Below, piece after piece: positions 15,113 through 16,071 of a stretch of 16,071 nt of DNA. A program made the translations under genes and the position numbers. Every line of letters starts with the position of its first letter. The stretch's first letter is position 1. Under the pieces are notes generated by a model, which was given only the letters and a program-made list of their open reading frames with translations, searched no databases and was not told where the DNA came from. The stretch spans positions 1-16,071 of the forward strand of contig JAUWCR010000003.1 in assembly GCA_030609215.1 (NCBI GenBank), in the 5' to 3' direction. This stretch comes from Actinomycetes bacterium. GTDB lineage: Bacteria; Actinomycetota; Humimicrobiia; Humimicrobiales; Humimicrobiaceae.

Positions 15113-15198
15113 TTAAGTTATTTATATACTCTCAAAGGAAATCAAGTATATCATTCAGTATTAAAATTCATAAAAATATATTAAATAATGTATTAATA

Positions 15199-15275
15199 TG
15201 GTGGGCCTATCTGGACTCGAACCAGAGACCTCATCCTTATCAGGGATGCGCTCTAACCTGCTGAGCTATAGGCCC
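15199..15275 (-). tRNA. tRNA-Ile (GAT anticodon)
   Basis: The minus strand folds as a complete 77-nt cloverleaf. The acceptor stem is GGGCCTA with TAGGCCC, the D arm has AGCTCAGCAGGTTAGAGC, the anticodon loop is CTGATAA (anticodon GAT), and the T arm contains GGTTCGAGTCC. Discriminator A and CCA are encoded at the 3' end (15199-15202). It decodes ATT and ATC. It stands alone rather than in an rRNA operon and converges with the toxin gene, 86 bp away. Confidence 0.95.
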
Positions 15276-15295
15276 TCTATTTTGACACAGAGGTC

Positions 15296-15324
15296 AAAAT
15301 ATCAATTTAAATATTTTTTGTCAA
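15296..15324 (-). promoter_or_regulatory. Promoter of the tRNA-Ile gene
   Basis: On the minus strand: TTGACA (15319-15324), a 17-bp spacer and TATTTT (15296-15301), placing the start about 14 bases before the tRNA. The -10 element overlaps a perfect 8-bp inverted repeat, ATTTTGAC (15279-15286) with GTCAAAAT (15293-15300). Confidence 0.6.
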
Positions 15325-15335
15325 GATAAGTACAG

Positions 15336-15722
15336 CTACTCGCTTTTCACGATATCTCCGCGCTCTATGAATCTGAGCTCGATACCGCCGCTGATCTTGA
15401 GTATTACATTTAAGACCCAGACCATTAAAGTCCCGAATGCAGCATAAAATACCGAAGCGACGAGCCCGCCGATTATAGCAACTACCGTAAAGAGGGCATT
15501 ACCTCCACCCAGATCAGGAAGTCCAAAATCACCCAGACCAAAATTCTGCAGGATATCTGCCATATTTATTCCGTAAGAAGAAAGTCCAAGCCATGCAAGA
15601 AGTGCTATAATACCCATGATCACAGCTGAGATAATGAAGAATACGAGGTAGAAAACCAGTAGAAATTTAAAGCTGGAAAACTCGCTGACACTTCTTAAGA
15701 CTTTTCTATCGATCTTTGCCAT
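15336..15722 (-). CDS. DUF3566-like small membrane protein
   Basis: A 128-residue protein with two strong transmembrane segments. The first is FLLVFYLVFFIISAVIMGIIALLAWLGL (about 20-47) and the second is LFTVVAIIGGLVASVFYAAFGTLMVWVLNVIL (about 77-108). A Gly/Leu-rich extracytoplasmic loop (NFGLGDFGLPDLGGGN) lies between them, and the protein ends GGIELRFIERG. This arrangement, with SFKFLLVFYLVFF at the first helix and GGI(E)L after the second, resembles the DUF3566 family, best known in Actinomycetota; the function of that family is unknown. The start ATG 15720-15722 has AGGGGGG a few bases upstream. Base composition here is visibly less AT-rich than in the sugar operon. A perfect inverted repeat lies between it and the next membrane gene. 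Confidence 0.65.
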   Translation of the reverse strand: MAKIDRKVLRSVSEFSSFKFLLVFYLVFFIISAVIMGIIALLAWLGLSSYGINMADILQNFGLGDFGLPDLGGGNALFTVVAIIGGLVASVFYAAFGTLMVWVLNVILKISGGIELRFIERGDIVKSE

Positions 15723-15742
15723 TCGTACCCCCCTAATATCAT

Positions 15743-15780
15743 GTATAGTCCAATATACCTGAATATATATTGGACTATAC
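15743..15780 (-). repeat. Perfect 15-bp inverted repeat upstream of the DUF3566-like gene
   Basis: GTATAGTCCAATATA (15743-15757) pairs without mismatch with TATATTGGACTATAC (15766-15780) around the 8-base loop CCTGAATA. It lies about 20 bp before the start of the DUF3566-like gene and about 45 bp after the DUF4870-like stop, both on the minus strand. No T tract follows, so it is not a typical intrinsic terminator; an operator or RNA hairpin affecting expression is more likely. Confidence 0.8.
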
Positions 15781-15824
15781 CATTTTAAAACATATCTATA
15801 TTTTCTATATAAGCTTACCGGATA

Positions 15825-16071
15825 CTACATCTTTGTCCAGTTCTCTGCCATATCGCCAAGCCATGGGAACTTATAGTATTCGCCATTACTAGCTTTCATT
15901 ATTATAATTATCCTGATGACTAAGGCTGCTATCCAGATTATAGGAAAACAAAATGCTCCAATTACTATCATAGTCAGAATCGCTGCAATTATATATAGAA
16001 TTACTTCCGCTACCCCGATCACTATGGATTGCATTGCATGGAATTTGACAAAACGGTTCTCTTTTTCCAGC
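15825..16071 (-). CDS. DUF4870-like membrane protein, cut by the right edge
   Basis: The minus-strand frame is open to the edge of the window, so the N-terminus is missing; 81 codons plus a stop are visible. It reads LEKENRFVKFHAMQSIVIG, then two hydrophobic helices (VILYIIAAILTMIVIGAF and FPIIWIAALVIRIIIIMKA) and a polar end, YYKFPWLGDMAENWTKM. The ENRFV(R/K)FHAMQS motif after a first helix is typical of DUF4870/Tic20-like small membrane proteins, which usually have three or four helices and no settled function. An internal ATG at 16032-16034 would give 69 residues but would drop the conserved motif, so the real start is probably outside the window. Confidence 0.7.
   Translation of the reverse strand, partial: LEKENRFVKFHAMQSIVIGVAEVILYIIAAILTMIVIGAFCFPIIWIAALVIRIIIIMKASNGEYYKFPWLGDMAENWTKM

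Overview
The window is AT-rich bacterial DNA, roughly one third G+C by eye. Its core is one long sugar-catabolism operon on the minus strand. The lineage cannot be fixed from sequence alone. Low G+C, strong Shine-Dalgarno sites, a tRNA gene with encoded CCA, abundant uroporphyrinogen-decarboxylase-like (UroD-like) genes and a DUF3566-like membrane protein would fit an uncultured low-GC lineage such as Ca. Humimicrobiia (Actinomycetota) or Atribacterota. That placement is inference.

Layout, left to right. 3-212 is the end of an unrecognised membrane protein gene (plus strand). 213-768 holds a decayed IS21-type end: the frameshifted C-terminus of istB and repeated terminal motifs. From 769 to 14325 almost everything reads on the minus strand. 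In transcription order it is: lacI-type repressor, promoter/operator, lipoprotein sugar-binding protein, ABC ATPase, ABC permease, two UroD-like proteins, a FucI/AraA-superfamily isomerase, ribulokinase (araB), L-ribulose-5-phosphate 4-epimerase (araD), a 3' scrap of a third UroD-like gene, galactokinase (galK), a 62-residue unknown ORF, and galactose-1-phosphate uridylyltransferase (galT). To the right are a plus-strand ParD-like/RelE-like toxin-antitoxin pair, a minus-strand tRNA-Ile(GAT), and minus-strand DUF3566-like and DUF4870-like membrane proteins, the last cut by the window edge.

How it fits together. The importer probably brings in L-arabinose and/or D-galactose, which share configuration at C2-C4. 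Isomerase, AraB and AraD would convert L-arabinose to D-xylulose 5-phosphate. GalK and GalT carry out the first two Leloir steps; no galE or galM is in view. No canonical AraA is present, so the FucI-like isomerase is the best candidate for that step. The LacI-family protein probably controls both itself and the operon: an identical 14-bp element lies just downstream of a good sigma70-type promoter at both places, in opposite orientations.

Most notable points: the paired UroD-like genes, of which one keeps and one has lost the His-x-Cys...Cys zinc triad; the third UroD scrap fused to the end of araD; a toxin reading frame with no ATG, GTG or TTG start but a well-placed Shine-Dalgarno before ATT; and a perfect 15-bp inverted repeat ahead of the DUF3566-like gene.
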